From positions 3,484,001 to 3,548,000 of the forward strand of contig NZ_JAVSJA010000001.1 in the NCBI RefSeq assembly GCF_032027425.1: a stretch of DNA of 64,000 nt. Reading direction: 5' to 3'. Positions 9,421 through 20,816 of the stretch are shown piece by piece. Position numbers and translations under genes: made by a program. Below the pieces are notes generated by a model, which was given only the letters and a program-made list of their open reading frames with translations, made no database searches and was not told where the DNA came from. The stretch is from Microcystis wesenbergii NRERC-220 (GTDB lineage: Bacteria > Cyanobacteriota > Cyanobacteriia > Cyanobacteriales > Microcystaceae). The first letter of the stretch is position 1, and every line of letters begins with the position of its first letter.

Positions 9421-9801
9421 AGCGGTAAGCGCTTGAGTGAGATACAGACCAAGCTTTGCCTAGCATGGTTTATAGCTTGTGACACTGTACCTAATACGAC
9501 TGCACACCGCTATAAGCTAGTGAGGTACACATATTTTTCTTCCCTTTTGACTTTTGCCTCTTGCCTTTTGCCTAAAACCCATAACTTTTGTACCTCAGCA
9601 GACTGAAAAACGCTATATAACCAGCTACTTATTCATCCCATAGGAGAATTTGAGGTAAATTGTACTGCATTTAAACTGGGTAGGGAGCATTTTAATACAA
9701 ATGTACGGAACTTGGTCACTCCCCACCCCGTTAACTTAAGTTTCAGCGTCGTGATTATAATTAGGGAATGATAGAAATTCTTAGACAATAGGATCACATC
9801 A

Positions 9802-10368
9802 GTGTTGATAAATCATCTTTTCTTCGGCGCTTTCCTACCCCTTGATACTCTCCTGTCCACCCAGGGGATTATGGTTATGCTTCTGGCCGCTTATGCTTTA
9901 GCCATGTGGATGTTTCTAACTAGCGCCCCAAAAGTTCATACAATCATGGTGACAGATTTGGAGACAGCCCGACAATTTTATGAAGGACTTTTAAATTTAC
10001 CCACGGCCGATGTTCCCCTCCATTACTATTACAATTATGAGCAGACGATGGGCAATAATATGATTGACCCATTTTATATGTCTAGTAATCCGGCTGTGAC
10101 TACTGCCAACCCTTCTTTGGGAGATCAACCCCAGGGTTTATGGTATCAGTTAAAGAAAAATACCCAACTGCACATCGTTGGTGGGGCAACCGCGGGTTAT
10201 AAGGATCGTCATCGTCACGTTTGTTTTGATCACGATTGTTTAGAACAAATTCTGATGCGGGTGGAATCACGACGCTTAAAGTATAAAGTTCGTCGCAATA
10301 AACCTTTAAATTTTTTGGTCAAAGATAATGCTGATCGCGTGATTGAAATGGCCGAAGTATCGAATTAG
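9802..10368 (+). CDS. VOC-fold (glyoxalase-like) protein with N-terminal hydrophobic segment
   Basis: A 188-residue protein with a hydrophobic N-terminal segment (about residues 22-40, GIMVMLLAAYALAMWMFL) and then one vicinal-oxygen-chelate half: PKVHTIMVTDLETARQFYEG ... HYYYNYE ... HIVGGA ... HRHVCFDHDCLEQILMRVES. His residues of the betaalpha-beta-beta-beta fold are present, but enzymatic activity cannot be assigned. The frame starts at GTG 9802, and a later ATG near 9870 would remove the first about 23 residues. It precedes an NfeD-like/flotillin pair by 15-48 bp, so a single operon is plausible. Confidence 0.72.
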   Translation: MLINHLFFGAFLPLDTLLSTQGIMVMLLAAYALAMWMFLTSAPKVHTIMVTDLETARQFYEGLLNLPTADVPLHYYYNYEQTMGNNMIDPFYMSSNPAVTTANPSLGDQPQGLWYQLKKNTQLHIVGGATAGYKDRHRHVCFDHDCLEQILMRVESRRLKYKVRRNKPLNFLVKDNADRVIEMAEVSN

Positions 10369-10416
10369 TTAACGGTAATTAGATTGGGGGCAACCATAAC
10401 GGTAAATAACTCAACT

Positions 10417-10758
10417 ATGAATGCTCAACTGCTCACAATCGTTTTAATTTCTTTAGGGGTAGGTATTGGTTTGGCCATTCTACTCCTAATTTTAGTCAAG
10501 TTGAGACGCTGCAACCAACAGGTAAATAGTATTGTCGATTATCACTCTCTCATCGGTTTAATTGGAGTTGTTCAAATCCCCTTCGATAAAAATAGCAAGG
10601 GGAAAGTGCGAGTTAATGTCGGGGATAGTCTGATCGATATAGCAGCGATAACGGAAGGGGAAGAACAATTTAATGTCGGTGATAAAGCATTTATTCTCAA
10701 TTTCCAAGACAATAAAGTTTTAGTCATTGCGGAAAAGTATATCAGAGGCGATTTTTAA
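10417..10758 (+). CDS. NfeD-like OB-fold membrane protein
   Basis: A 113-residue protein when started at ATG 10417 (MNAQLLTIVLISLGVGIG); the frame extends 33 bp further to a TTG. One N-terminal helix is followed by a domain reading LIGLIGVVQIPFDKNSKGKV ... GDKAFILNFQDNKVLVIAEK, the pattern of the short NfeD C-terminal OB fold. Short NfeD proteins are routinely encoded beside flotillins and help organise membrane microdomains. The flotillin gene starts 28 bp downstream, which supports the call. Confidence 0.75.
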   Translation: MNAQLLTIVLISLGVGIGLAILLLILVKLRRCNQQVNSIVDYHSLIGLIGVVQIPFDKNSKGKVRVNVGDSLIDIAAITEGEEQFNVGDKAFILNFQDNKVLVIAEKYIRGDF

Positions 10759-10786
10759 TTTCTTCTAGACCAAAGGGTAACTAACT

Positions 10787-12121
10787 ATGAATAGTCAAAA
10801 TAATTCCTATCTCATCCAAATCAATCCCAATCAATACGACAATAATAATAACAACAGTGCTGGCAATTTATTATTGAATAGTGTTCCCATTGCTTTATTG
10901 ATATTTTTTGGGATTGGTGCGATTTGGTTTTTCAATTCTTTTTTGTGTATTTGTAAACCCAATGAAGTAGTAATCCTGAGTGGGATGAAACGCAAATCAA
11001 AAGATAGACAAGATGCGGGGTATCGAGTGGTATCGGGGGGTCGGGCAATTCGTATTCCAATTTTAGAAACCGTTAAACGCATGGATGTCACCACAACCCC
11101 GATCAGAATCGAGATTAAAAATGCCTATTCTAAGGGTAATATTCCCCTGAATATAGTGGCAATTGCTAACGTGAAAGTTAGTTCTAACCCTGAAATAGTC
11201 GGCAATGCGATCGAACGTTTTTTAGACCGAGATCGAGAAGAAATTGTTCGCGTAGCTAAAGAAACTTTAGAAGGAAACTTGCGGGGTGTAGTCGCAACAA
11301 TGACCCCCGAACAAGTGAACGAAGATCGCCTAAAATTTGCCGAAAGTATTACCAGTAACGTCAGTCAAGACCTGTTAAAACTCGGTTTAGAAATTGATAC
11401 TCTCAAAATTCAAAATGTTGCCGATGATGTGGATTATCTTAACTCCCTCGGACGGGAAAGAATCGCTTTAGTCATGCGTGATGCTGAAATTGCCGAATCA
11501 AATGCCCTCAATGAAGCTGAACAAATAGCAGCGGAATGTGAGGAACAGGCAACCGTAGCTAAAACCCGCGATCAAATTATCATTTTAGAGCAAGAAAACG
11601 AGTTGAGAAAGTTAAAGGCAAAACTAGAACAACAGGCCAAATCGGAAGAAGAAATAACTATCGCCGCCGCTAAGGAAAAACGTGCTATAGTTGAGGAAAA
11701 ATTGCAACAGGTCAGGGCAGAATTAGAAAGATTACGTCTCCAAGCAGATGAAGTTTTACCCGCAGAAGCGCAGCAGGAAGCTGAAACTTTCCGCGCTAGA
11801 GGACAAGCGGCAATTTTTGAAGAAAATGCTAAAGCTGAAGCCTTGGTTAACGAATTATTCGCGGAAGTCTGGCAAAACACCGGCAGCGAAGCATCAGCAA
11901 TTTTCTTGATTCAACAGTTAGAAACCATCCTGGAAGAAGCGATCAAAATTCCTAAACGCTTACACCTCGATCGAGTTAATATCGTTGATAATGGTGATGG
12001 GAAATCCCTCGCTGCCCTGATTAAAGTCTATCCCGAAATCGTCAATCAATTCCTCGCCAGTGTCCATCAAACCCTCGGTATTGATGTAGTGGGAACTCTC
12101 ACTAATAAAATTGAAAAATAG
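10787..12121 (+). CDS. Flotillin family (SPFH domain) protein
   Basis: A 444-residue membrane scaffold protein. An Asn-rich N-terminus precedes a single hydrophobic segment (about 31-55, VPIALLIFFGIGAIWFFNSF). The SPFH domain starts at LCICKPNEVVILSG and continues through IPILETVKRMDVTTTPIRIE. A long Ala/Glu-rich coiled coil follows (about 240-350, EAEQIAAECEEQATVAKTRD and on), as in flotillins and YqiK-type proteins. The C-terminus is likely the oligomerisation region. Together with the preceding NfeD-like gene it forms the classic NfeD-flotillin pair. Confidence 0.88.
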   Translation: MNSQNNSYLIQINPNQYDNNNNNSAGNLLLNSVPIALLIFFGIGAIWFFNSFLCICKPNEVVILSGMKRKSKDRQDAGYRVVSGGRAIRIPILETVKRMDVTTTPIRIEIKNAYSKGNIPLNIVAIANVKVSSNPEIVGNAIERFLDRDREEIVRVAKETLEGNLRGVVATMTPEQVNEDRLKFAESITSNVSQDLLKLGLEIDTLKIQNVADDVDYLNSLGRERIALVMRDAEIAESNALNEAEQIAAECEEQATVAKTRDQIIILEQENELRKLKAKLEQQAKSEEEITIAAAKEKRAIVEEKLQQVRAELERLRLQADEVLPAEAQQEAETFRARGQAAIFEENAKAEALVNELFAEVWQNTGSEASAIFLIQQLETILEEAIKIPKRLHLDRVNIVDNGDGKSLAALIKVYPEIVNQFLASVHQTLGIDVVGTLTNKIEK

Positions 12122-12407
12122 CAGTCAAAAAACATACTAGGCATGGCTGAATCGAGGTATGAATGCCAACTAGAAAAATCCCAGAAAAGAGGATTTATCT
12201 CTTAGATCAGCAACGCCACCAGAAACAACCTTCTTAATATGACACCCAAAAGTCTGTATAAGCTACTGCACATTGTCGGTAAACATCAGGTAGGCCTTCC
12301 CAAAGTTTTTGCGCTGACGCACGACCCCTATCTCCCACATAACAACCGACAATTTCTCTTATTTGTCTATCAATTGCTAGCCAGACATAAAACTTAAGTA
12401 GCTGGTT
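12122..12407. other. Intergenic stretch without recognised gene
   Basis: About 290 bp between the flotillin gene and the second MITE-like copy. I find no start-to-stop frame with family character and no clear terminator. Confidence 0.4.
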
Positions 12408-12535
12408 ATAATTAAATTTAAAATGGATTTTAGGTTCGATCCCCCCTGCCCTCCTTGATAAGGTAGGGTTGATTCATGAATCAACCCTACCCTTGATAAC
12501 GGGGGTGTCTGATAATTTTTAACGCCTACCTACTT
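12408..12535 (-). repeat. MITE-like repeat, copy 2 (inverted relative to copy 1)
   Basis: The reverse complement of this segment matches 9275-9420 over nearly its whole length, including the ends AAGTAGGTAGGCGTTAAAAA and the central palindrome. Copies 1 and 2 therefore form 130-145 bp inverted repeats around the VOC/NfeD/flotillin genes. Confidence 0.7.
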
Positions 12536-12539
12536 ATTA

Positions 12540-12870
12540 TTCTTGGAGAAAATAATCATACCAGAGTTCCTCACCTTCTCTAGTTAATTTTCCTTTTGGC
12601 TTGGCGGAAACGCTTACCTGACGCGGAAACTCACTAAATTTAATATTTAGAAGGTTCTGTAACCACGACCAGCTTAATCCTGTTACTCTGGCAATACCTC
12701 GTCAAGAAATTTGCTCTAACAATAGCTGATCGATTAATTGTTTTGTTTTTTCTGATACCTGATTCTGACTGAGAGCAATGACAAACTGACGACCACAATC
12801 TTTACACGGGTTTTTCGGCTTTCCATTGCTTAATAGTGTGATAAAAACCACGGCGAGGACAAGGAAGGCT
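12540..12870 (-). pseudogene. Decayed IS1-family transposase (InsA-like) fragment
   Basis: Read on the minus strand, the sequence encodes CKDCGRQFVIALSQNQVSEK, which is the zinc-finger/HTH hallmark of IS1-type InsA, followed by TKQLIDQLLLEQIS, an in-frame TGA, then RGIARVTGLSWSWLQNLL. A frameshift lies near 12825, where the upstream CPRRGFYHTIK motif is in another frame. The InsB catalytic half is missing. This is a dead remnant beside MITE copy 2. Confidence 0.7.
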
Positions 12871-13601
12871 AGAGTGAGTGATTAGGGGATAATATTTGTC
12901 TGTTAATTGCTGTTCTCAAGTCAATTGAGTGGCTCTCTTGGGTTTGGTGGGTAAAATGTATTCTAAGATACAGTCCTGCTGGCGAGCGAGTGGAACGAAC
13001 CACAAAGACACAAAGGACACAAAGATTGAGCGCTCCTATATAAGTTAAACTGGTCGCAACGCGCTCGCTACGCGAGATCACACAAAGAATAAGAGAGCCC
13101 TTGGGTTAAGTAAAAAAAGAGGAATGCCAAAAAGGGAGTCCTGAAAATGCTGGTTTAGGGGGGTAAATTTGGCACAATTTTATATTAGTTAAGATTCTAC
13201 CTTATCTTTGCTATATAAGCTTCTCAGACTACCACTACTATCGAATCACTACTCAAGGTTTTATAGTTTTTGACAGCCATAAGCATTGATGCTCGCTGCA
13301 CAAGTGAGATACTCCCCTGAAGATAGGGGTTTTGATAGAAATTATCAAGAGATAATTGCTGCCGTGTAATTGACCTTGACAAGAAATGCTATAATTTCCT
13401 AGCAAGGGGGAAAACTAATCCCTCTCGGTGTTGCCGTCGCACAATTTTGTCGGTTACTGGTTCTCGTCAGCTTGTCTGTCAAATATACCAATTCTACTTT
13501 GAATCGGTGCTGTTATGTCAAGATTCAATATTTCTGGCTGCAACGGAACTGGAAAATCAAATAATCTATTTCTTCAAATCTTCTTACCTTAGATAAAAAT
13601 A
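12871..13601. other. Long gene-free region with repeat debris
   Basis: I see no supported gene. 12990-13090 carries CACAAAGACACAAAGGACAC and CGCGCTCGCTACGCGAGATC, repeat types common in cyanobacterial intergenic DNA. Near 13388-13396 the string TGCTATAAT forms an extended -10 element without a well-spaced -35. It could initiate a long leader for the gene at 13602. Confidence 0.35.
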
Positions 13602-14939
13602 ATGAAATTCGAGGAAATCCAAGAGATTCTTAATGGGCAACTGCTCAAGCTTGAGAATCGTTGTCTCAATGAGACAGAAAAATTATTATTGCGAGGACTT
13701 TGGCAGAAAAAGAGCTATCAAGAAATTGCCCAAGAAAACGGTTATAGTAGCAGCTATCTTGCCAATGTAGTTGCCCCAGTACTCTATGATAGAGTCTCGC
13801 AACTGATCGGAGAAACGGTCAATAAAAAAAATTTTTTACCCAGACTACAATCTCATTTTAGCAACTCCACGTCGTCTCAGTATCGCAGTCAGGAATATCT
13901 CCAAAATGAGCGTCCAGAATACCCCGATGCTCCTATTCCCTATAATTCTCCTTACTATCTGAAACAAAGAAACCTTGAAGCAAAAATTATCGAGGAAATC
14001 GACCGATCTGGGGCTTTAGTTCGCATTAAAGCTCCCAAAAAATGGGGAAAAACGTCTTTATTATTAACAATTTTAGAGGCTTGTCAACAACAATTCGGTT
14101 ATCAAATTGTTAGTTTAGATTTACAAAAAGCAGACCAAAACATCATAGCAGATTTTAACAAGTTATTACGCTGGATTTGCCGTAATTGCGCTCGGCAGTT
14201 GAATTTAGAAGCCAAATTAGATGATTATTGGGATGAAGATATAGGAATTAAAATGAGTTGGACAATTTATTTTGAAGAGTATATTTTACGAGAGATAAAA
14301 CAGCCACTGGTATTGGCTTTAGACGAAGTGCATCGAGTCTTTGAACATCCGAAAGTAGCGGAAGATTTTTTACCTTTAATCCGAGCTTGTTATGAAGAAT
14401 CTAAGCGATCTTCTCTCTGGCAGAAATTACGTTTAATTATTGTTCAATCCACAGAATCTTATGTTTCTCTGCGATTAGAACAGTCTCCCTTTAATGTGGG
14501 ATTACCCATAGAGTTACAGGGTTTTGATCAAGAACAAGTGGCAGAATTGGCAAAAAAATATCAATTAAATGAATTAGCAATCAACGAAATTCAACAGTTG
14601 ATCGACTTAGTGGGGGGACATCCTGCCTTGATTCATTTAGCGATTTATCATCTTAGCCAAGAGCGAATCACGATGCCAGATTTAATCAAATCAGCAACTA
14701 CATCAACGGGGATTTATTCCTCTCATTTACAGCTGCACTGGGTCACTTTACAAAAACAACCTGAACTTGCCGATGTTTTTCAACAGATTTGTCAAGGGAA
14801 TCAACCAATGATAGTTAATCCAATTATTGCTTATAAACTTAATAGTATGGGTTTAATTAAACTCAGAGAAAATCAAGCAATTGTCAGTTGTCAGTTGTAT
14901 CAAAAGTACTTTAGAAGTCAATATACTGGTTCAGTATAA
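13602..14939 (+). CDS. AAA-like ATPase with N-terminal vWA-MoxR-associated HTH
   Basis: A 445-residue protein. The N-terminus (about 1-85, FEEIQEILNGQLLKLENRCL ... LWQKKSYQEIAQENGYS) matches the HTH-like domain found at the start of many cyanobacterial signalling NTPases. An AAA_35-type ATPase follows, with Walker A in IKAPKKWGKTSLLL (about 145) and Walker B in ALDEVHRVF. The final part is the winged-helix-like tail seen in this family (LVGGHPALIHLAIYHLS). Such proteins are thought to be signal-responsive switches, often linked to conflict systems; the partner is unknown. It converges on the giant kinase gene at 14961, 21 bp away, whose C-terminus carries the same ATPase family. Confidence 0.78.
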   Translation: MKFEEIQEILNGQLLKLENRCLNETEKLLLRGLWQKKSYQEIAQENGYSSSYLANVVAPVLYDRVSQLIGETVNKKNFLPRLQSHFSNSTSSQYRSQEYLQNERPEYPDAPIPYNSPYYLKQRNLEAKIIEEIDRSGALVRIKAPKKWGKTSLLLTILEACQQQFGYQIVSLDLQKADQNIIADFNKLLRWICRNCARQLNLEAKLDDYWDEDIGIKMSWTIYFEEYILREIKQPLVLALDEVHRVFEHPKVAEDFLPLIRACYEESKRSSLWQKLRLIIVQSTESYVSLRLEQSPFNVGLPIELQGFDQEQVAELAKKYQLNELAINEIQQLIDLVGGHPALIHLAIYHLSQERITMPDLIKSATTSTGIYSSHLQLHWVTLQKQPELADVFQQICQGNQPMIVNPIIAYKLNSMGLIKLRENQAIVSCQLYQKYFRSQYTGSV

Positions 14940-14960
14940 ATAAATTTTTGAACCATGGTA

Positions 14961-17900
14961 TTAAGATAGCGATCGCTCAAGCCAATCATTATTAAATATC
15001 GTCTGATAAATCCGATTATGAACGTCCATTTTTCCATGGCGTTTTACCACTAATCCAGATAAAAATAACTCAGGTAAATAGGGATTGTTATCAATCTGTA
15101 TTGCTTCTTGATGGAGGATTTGTCGATACAAGGTTAATAACTGGGGTCGGTTTGGACTTTGAAGAAGGCGATCTTGAATGGTTTTTAAATGTTCGGGTTG
15201 ATCCTGCATCTCCCAATCTTGAATAATTTTTTCTGCTACTAAGTTGGTCAACCATTGTTCTTCTTGATTAGAGGGGATTGGTTGCTCACTATCCCGCATC
15301 AGTTGACAGAGTTTTTGAGTTAAGAAAGGTTGCCCTCCCGTCCAGCTTAAGACTTGTTTGAGCATTGTCTGAAGATTACTGACTTTTTCTGTTAACCCAT
15401 ATAATAAAGGTTGGGCTTCGTGTTCTTTAAAACTTGCTAATTCAATAGCGTTACCAATATTAAAAGGTGTTTTCTGGGGGTCAGTAATTAAAGCTGAAGG
15501 TGTGGTAGCACCAAAAAAGGCAAAAGTTAGCTCTTGAAATTGAGGTTGAATCGCTCTCTGGTTATAAAAAGAACGAATTAAAGCAAAAAAGTCAGAGGCA
15601 TCAAATTTTAACCCTAAAATGCTATCAATTTCATCAATAAATATAACAGTCGATTGTCTAGATTGCCGCTGATTAAAATCATTATTAACTAGAAGAAAAT
15701 TTTCTATAAATTGTCCTAATCGTTGTACAGGAGGCAGGTCGAATTGTTCACTCCACCAAGCTTTAAAAGTTTTCAATTCTTTGATTAATCCAAAACTGCG
15801 GAGCAGATCAACGGCTAATCCTTTATACCATTGTTCGGGGGTAATATTGTCTGTTCCTAGCCGAGTTAAGTCAATTACTGCACATCTAATTCCCTCCTTT
15901 TGTAATTGGCTCATCATCCGTACCATTAAGCTAGATTTTCCCATTTGACGTGCATTTAAAACATAGCAAAATAGACCTTGTTTGAGAGCTTTATAAAGAT
16001 TGCGATCGGCTTGTCGAACCACATAATTCGGTGCATCCATCGGTAAACTGCCCCCCACTTGATAGACAAATTTGGGAGGTTGTTCAGCACTTTTAAGTAG
16101 GTCATTTTCAAAGATAAGTTCTGCTTGGGTTGCTTTCAGTACCTCTAAAGTGTTTGTGAGTTCTTTTGTCCGTTCTTCTACTCTTTGTTCTAAGGTTTGA
16201 TAGAGTCTTGAGTTATCAATAGAGATAGCAGCTTGAGCTGCTAGAATATTTAATAGTTCAACTCTTTCTGAGGTAAATGCGCCTGTTGTTAAATTATTTT
16301 CTAAATAAACAATTCCTTTTAATTGACCTTGATTGAGTAAAGGAGTACAAAGAATGGATTTAGTTTTTTTAGCAATAATGTAAGAATCGTTGGTAAATTG
16401 ACCTGATGAAGTGGCATCATTTAAAACGATAGTTTCTTTTGTCCGAGCGACATAGTAAATAATACTGGTGGGTAAGATAGGAATTGAGTTATCATGGTCG
16501 ATAGATTCTATGGGAATCGGCTGTAAGATATTAAGCGTTTCTTGATCAATTGTTCCTTGAGCTTCAATGACCCAATTTCCTTCCTGTTCTAAAATCAGAC
16601 AACCTTTCTGAGCTCCTGCATTTTCAATGACAATTTTCATTAAATTTGTTAGGAGATTTTCCAGTTTAATTTCTCCAGAAATTGCTTGCGAGGCTTTGAG
16701 AATAGTGGTTAAATCAAGAACTGCTCCATCATTACCAGTAGTTGAAATGGTGGTACTCAGTCCTTTAGATTTGTTTTGATTGCTGATGTCTAATAAATAT
16801 TGAGGGTATTCTTCTTCTAATTGTTTAACTTTGGCCTTTGCACCCCAACGAATGTAACAATGATAAGCATTTCTGAGATATAGTTTACCGATTTCTTCTC
16901 TACCTAAAGTAAAATAAAATTCAGAGGCACGTTCATAGGCTAAAGCCTCTTCATGGATAAATTCATATTTTTTTGCTCCTTGAATGGCTTTTTCATAAAA
17001 TTCTTGAGCTTCCCAGTTTTGACCTAAGACTCTCGCTTTTTCTGCTTCAACTAGATCATATTTATGTTGAAAATTTGCTGGACAATGACTAGACCATATT
17101 GCCATCTTCTGCTGATTGTTATCTACTTGTTGTAGTAATTTTCTTTGATCATTTTGCTCTGTGTCATGATAATAAGCTAGAAAACTCAACGATGAATAGA
17201 AATTATGTTGAGGAGAAATCAAAAATGAGTTTATAGTTGGGTTTGAAATATATTGAAGTCCTCTTTCTCCATAAGTAACTGCCGACTTGTAAATCTTAAG
17301 AAGATAAAATAATAATAGTTTAGCAAAGTAAATCAGAAAAAGTAACCATTCATTGTTAGTCTGATTTAATTGGTCTAAAACTGCATTTTCTTCTTCAGTG
17401 GATTTACCGACAAATAAAGCAATTTCTTTTTTTAAGCTTTTTTGTAAATTATTGACTATATTATAAGAAATTTCTTGGTAAAAAGAGGAAAAAGTTTGCT
17501 TGAGTTTTTTAATAACTCGATTATACTTGATATATTCCTGTTCAACTTCTTCCAAATGATAACCTCCCAACAGTCTATAAATACAATAGTCTATAGCTAC
17601 ATAAGAGGCAAACTGGTTATCCCCTACATCTAAACCGATTTGAAAACTCTTTAGTAACTCGTTATCGATCTCTTTATTTCTCAGATACTCTTTCCAGTGA
17701 TATATACATCCATAATGTGTCTGTATAATAAGAGCTTGTACTTGACGAATATTATATTTATCGAGCAATTTAAGGGCTAATTTACCAAATTCATATCCTA
17801 AATTATAATTATTGATAGAGCCACATAATATCATTCCATAGTAGCTATATGTTGCTGCTGATTCAGGAGAATTTCCATGGTTGATAAATAAATCAATCTG

Positions 17901-20744
17901 TTTGAGGATTATTTTTATATGTAATAGGGGATCAGTAGTTGCCGTCGAAGACATTATTTGTTGTAAGATTTGAATGGCTTTAATCTTATAGGGATCAGTC
18001 ATAACAGGAAGGCTTTCTAAATCGTCAATTTTCCTTTTTTGTAGAATTAAATTTAAGGACTTATTAATGCTTTGATTAATATTACTTTTGCCATTTCTTC
18101 TATAAATTAAAATTCCCAGTTCTTTCAAAGTTTTTAAAGCGGTATCAATCGCCTGATCAGGTTGAAAATTTGCATAATAAAATTCAATCTTTATCTGATA
18201 TGTTTTGACTTTATCTAAGATCGATTTAGCTTGGTTAATAATGATATTTGAATAAAATAAAATTTGCTGAAATTCTGTATTAAGAAAGAGAGAATGTAAT
18301 TTTTCTTCATGAAGTTCTAAAGTCAATTGATACTGCTCACTCCAACTATTAGTTGTTAATAAACTGAGACCAGAATCTAAATACTTTAATGCTGTTTCAT
18401 AAGCAGTTGATGCTTTAGCTTTTTTAGCAGCTTTAAGATTTAATTCTGCCAAATTATCTTTTTCTTGTTGCTCAGTAATTAGCTCAGAACCTTCATTAAG
18501 TTGATTAACAATTTCAAAAATATTGTTTAATAATTCATCGTCTGTAATGTTTTTTAGCAGTAGGCGACCAATTTGTAGATGAGTCCTTTTCTTTTCTTCC
18601 TCTGGAATTAAAGAATAAACTGCTTGCTGCACTCTGTCGTGTAAAAATTTATAGGAAACACAGTTAGAATACCCACCCAAAGTTTCAGTTTCTAAGAGTT
18701 GCCTCGATAATTCTTTTGAATCCCAGAGTAGAGCTAGTTTATAGTTATTATCTAATGGTATTACTAACCCTTTATCAAGGGCTAATTGTAGTTGTTGAGC
18801 CGTAATATGTTGAGATGTATTATTTACAATAGAAAGAGCTTCTAGACTAAATTGATTACCAATACAAGCGGCTAATTTTAGAATATTTTGAGTTTTTTGA
18901 GCTATTTTTTTTATTTTATGGGTCATTAAATCAACGACATTATCGGTAATTGATAGACTTTTAATTTCGGTAATATCCCATTGCCAATAACTTTGCTTAT
19001 TATTTTCCAATTTAGTAGAGGAAGGATTAAATATTATGAAACCATCTTGGTATAAAGAATAGAGAAACTGAGCGATAAAAAAGGGGTTTCCACCTGTTTT
19101 CTGTGTCACCAAATCTGCCAAAGGCATAGTAACTTCTATCGAACAACTTAAGGTATCAGCAATTAATTGATTAATGTGCTTCATCTGCAAAGGAGCAAGA
19201 GTAATTTTCGATACAGAAACTTGTGATTGCTGAATTTTCTCTAAAGTATTCATTAAAGGATGAATCGAACTAACTTCATTATCTCGATAGGCTCCAATTA
19301 TCAGAAAATATTTAATGTCAGAATCTGATATTAATTGTTCAATTAAGTTTAAAGAGGGTAAATCTGCCCATTGTAAATCATCGATAAATATCACTAATGG
19401 ATTTTCTTTTTGAGAAAAAACATTGACAAATCGTTTAAAAAATAAATGAAATCTATTTTGACTTTCACTTCCTCCTAATAGTTCAACAGGTTGCTGTTTG
19501 CCAATAATTTTTTCAACTTCGGGAATAACATCGATAATAATTTGACTGTTCTTACCCAATGCTTCCAAAATTTTCTCTTTCCAAGCTTGCAGGATATTTT
19601 CTGGCTCACCTAGAAGTTGACGGATTAAGATTTGAAAGGCTTGAGAAATAGCTGAATAAGGAGTATCTCTTTGTAATTGATCAAATTTTCCTCTAATTAA
19701 TCGCCCTTGTTTATATGTAACTTGTTGGTAAATTTCATGAACTAAAGCTGATTTCCCAATCCCTGAATAGCCAGAAATGAGGATCATTTCAGTGGTTCCT
19801 TGGCTAACCCGATCAAAAGCCTTCAAAAGTTGAGTAACTTCCCGTTTTCGACCATATATTTTTTGAGAAATCTGAAATTTCTCAGTCAGATCCTGACCAC
19901 CTAAAGAAAACTGAGCAATCTGTCCTAACGTCCTTAATTGGTGAAGACAGATTTCTAAGTCAGCTTTAATACCCAAGGCAGTTTGATATCTTTTTTCTGG
20001 GGTTTTTGCGAGCAGTTTGTTAATGATATTAGAGAGAGTTAAGGGAATCTCTGGAATGAGTTGATGAACAGGTAAAGGTTGTTGGGCAATATGACAATGA
20101 ACTAACTCCATAGGATCGGTGGTTTCAAAGGGCAATTGATTGGTTAAAAGTTCATATAAAGTAACTCCAAGGGAATAAAAATCACTACGGTAATCTAGAC
20201 CTCGGTTCATTCTCCCTGTTTGTTCTGGGGCAATATAAGCTAAAGTCCCTTCTAATTGGTTAGGAGGACAAGCTGTGAAAAATTCTTGGGATAAACGGGT
20301 GGAAATACCAAAATCAATGATTTTCAGTTGTTCGCTTTCAGGGTTATAGACAATATTAGATGGGTTAATGTCTTTGTGAATAATATTAGCCTGATGAATA
20401 GCAGCTAACCCCTCAGTTATTTTAATAGCAATCAAGAGAAAGTTTTCCAAATTTAACTTATCTTGAGATAGTAATAACTCTAAAGATCGACCTCCAAAAT
20501 CTTCTAAAAACATTATCAAACTATTATAGTGTCGCTGTAAATCATAAGCTTTAACAACACTGTCTATGTTCAAAGAACGGATAATTTCATATTCCTGTCG
20601 ATAACGGGTAATCTCTGAAGGAGTTGGATAATTTTCTTTAAGAATTTTAAGAATAATCGGTTGAGCATTTGCCTTAAAAATGCCTCGATAGACTAGAGAA
20701 CTAGAACTTTCATAAATTTTTGTGATTAGTTGATAATCTTTCAT
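14961..20744 (-). CDS. Giant Ser/Thr kinase / AAA ATPase / GAF protein ending in an AAA-like domain
   Basis: A 1927-residue signalling protein. Residues 1-265 are a protein kinase: Lys33, HKDINPSN with Asp125 and Asn130, DFG at 144-146, APEQ at 172-175. An AAA_16 ATPase follows with Walker A GYSGIGKS (325-332) and Walker B in [11 protein letters not shown] (about 455). A long TPR-like helical region follows, then a GAF domain (about 1330-1480) and a short coiled coil ([20 protein letters not shown]). In the usual trifunctional cyanobacterial proteins a histidine kinase comes next. Here instead there is an AAA_35-type ATPase with a second P-loop NARQMGKSS (about 1600) and VIFIDEID. No H-box or HATPase motif is visible. 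The protein is probably cytoplasmic; stimulus and substrates are unknown. Confidence 0.85.
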   Translation of the reverse strand: MKDYQLITKIYESSSSLVYRGIFKANAQPIILKILKENYPTPSEITRYRQEYEIIRSLNIDSVVKAYDLQRHYNSLIMFLEDFGGRSLELLLSQDKLNLENFLLIAIKITEGLAAIHQANIIHKDINPSNIVYNPESEQLKIIDFGISTRLSQEFFTACPPNQLEGTLAYIAPEQTGRMNRGLDYRSDFYSLGVTLYELLTNQLPFETTDPMELVHCHIAQQPLPVHQLIPEIPLTLSNIINKLLAKTPEKRYQTALGIKADLEICLHQLRTLGQIAQFSLGGQDLTEKFQISQKIYGRKREVTQLLKAFDRVSQGTTEMILISGYSGIGKSALVHEIYQQVTYKQGRLIRGKFDQLQRDTPYSAISQAFQILIRQLLGEPENILQAWKEKILEALGKNSQIIIDVIPEVEKIIGKQQPVELLGGSESQNRFHLFFKRFVNVFSQKENPLVIFIDDLQWADLPSLNLIEQLISDSDIKYFLIIGAYRDNEVSSIHPLMNTLEKIQQSQVSVSKITLAPLQMKHINQLIADTLSCSIEVTMPLADLVTQKTGGNPFFIAQFLYSLYQDGFIIFNPSSTKLENNKQSYWQWDITEIKSLSITDNVVDLMTHKIKKIAQKTQNILKLAACIGNQFSLEALSIVNNTSQHITAQQLQLALDKGLVIPLDNNYKLALLWDSKELSRQLLETETLGGYSNCVSYKFLHDRVQQAVYSLIPEEEKKRTHLQIGRLLLKNITDDELLNNIFEIVNQLNEGSELITEQQEKDNLAELNLKAAKKAKASTAYETALKYLDSGLSLLTTNSWSEQYQLTLELHEEKLHSLFLNTEFQQILFYSNIIINQAKSILDKVKTYQIKIEFYYANFQPDQAIDTALKTLKELGILIYRRNGKSNINQSINKSLNLILQKRKIDDLESLPVMTDPYKIKAIQILQQIMSSTATTDPLLHIKIILKQIDLFINHGNSPESAATYSYYGMILCGSINNYNLGYEFGKLALKLLDKYNIRQVQALIIQTHYGCIYHWKEYLRNKEIDNELLKSFQIGLDVGDNQFASYVAIDYCIYRLLGGYHLEEVEQEYIKYNRVIKKLKQTFSSFYQEISYNIVNNLQKSLKKEIALFVGKSTEEENAVLDQLNQTNNEWLLFLIYFAKLLLFYLLKIYKSAVTYGERGLQYISNPTINSFLISPQHNFYSSLSFLAYYHDTEQNDQRKLLQQVDNNQQKMAIWSSHCPANFQHKYDLVEAEKARVLGQNWEAQEFYEKAIQGAKKYEFIHEEALAYERASEFYFTLGREEIGKLYLRNAYHCYIRWGAKAKVKQLEEEYPQYLLDISNQNKSKGLSTTISTTGNDGAVLDLTTILKASQAISGEIKLENLLTNLMKIVIENAGAQKGCLILEQEGNWVIEAQGTIDQETLNILQPIPIESIDHDNSIPILPTSIIYYVARTKETIVLNDATSSGQFTNDSYIIAKKTKSILCTPLLNQGQLKGIVYLENNLTTGAFTSERVELLNILAAQAAISIDNSRLYQTLEQRVEERTKELTNTLEVLKATQAELIFENDLLKSAEQPPKFVYQVGGSLPMDAPNYVVRQADRNLYKALKQGLFCYVLNARQMGKSSLMVRMMSQLQKEGIRCAVIDLTRLGTDNITPEQWYKGLAVDLLRSFGLIKELKTFKAWWSEQFDLPPVQRLGQFIENFLLVNNDFNQRQSRQSTVIFIDEIDSILGLKFDASDFFALIRSFYNQRAIQPQFQELTFAFFGATTPSALITDPQKTPFNIGNAIELASFKEHEAQPLLYGLTEKVSNLQTMLKQVLSWTGGQPFLTQKLCQLMRDSEQPIPSNQEEQWLTNLVAEKIIQDWEMQDQPEHLKTIQDRLLQSPNRPQLLTLYRQILHQEAIQIDNNPYLPELFLSGLVVKRHGKMDVHNRIYQTIFNNDWLERSLS

Positions 20745-20816
20745 AACTCACTTTTTAATAACGTTTTTACTTATTTTCTAGCATTTGAGCAGAAAAATGT
20801 CCATTAAACTCTTAGA

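Noticed and set aside
11572-11880. 102-codon minus-strand frame inside the flotillin gene
   Set aside because: It is the antisense shadow of the Ala/Glu-rich coiled coil.
12869-13081. 70-codon minus-strand frame
   Set aside because: Its sequence is made of known intergenic repeat types (CACAAAGACACAAAGG and similar) and is not protein-like.
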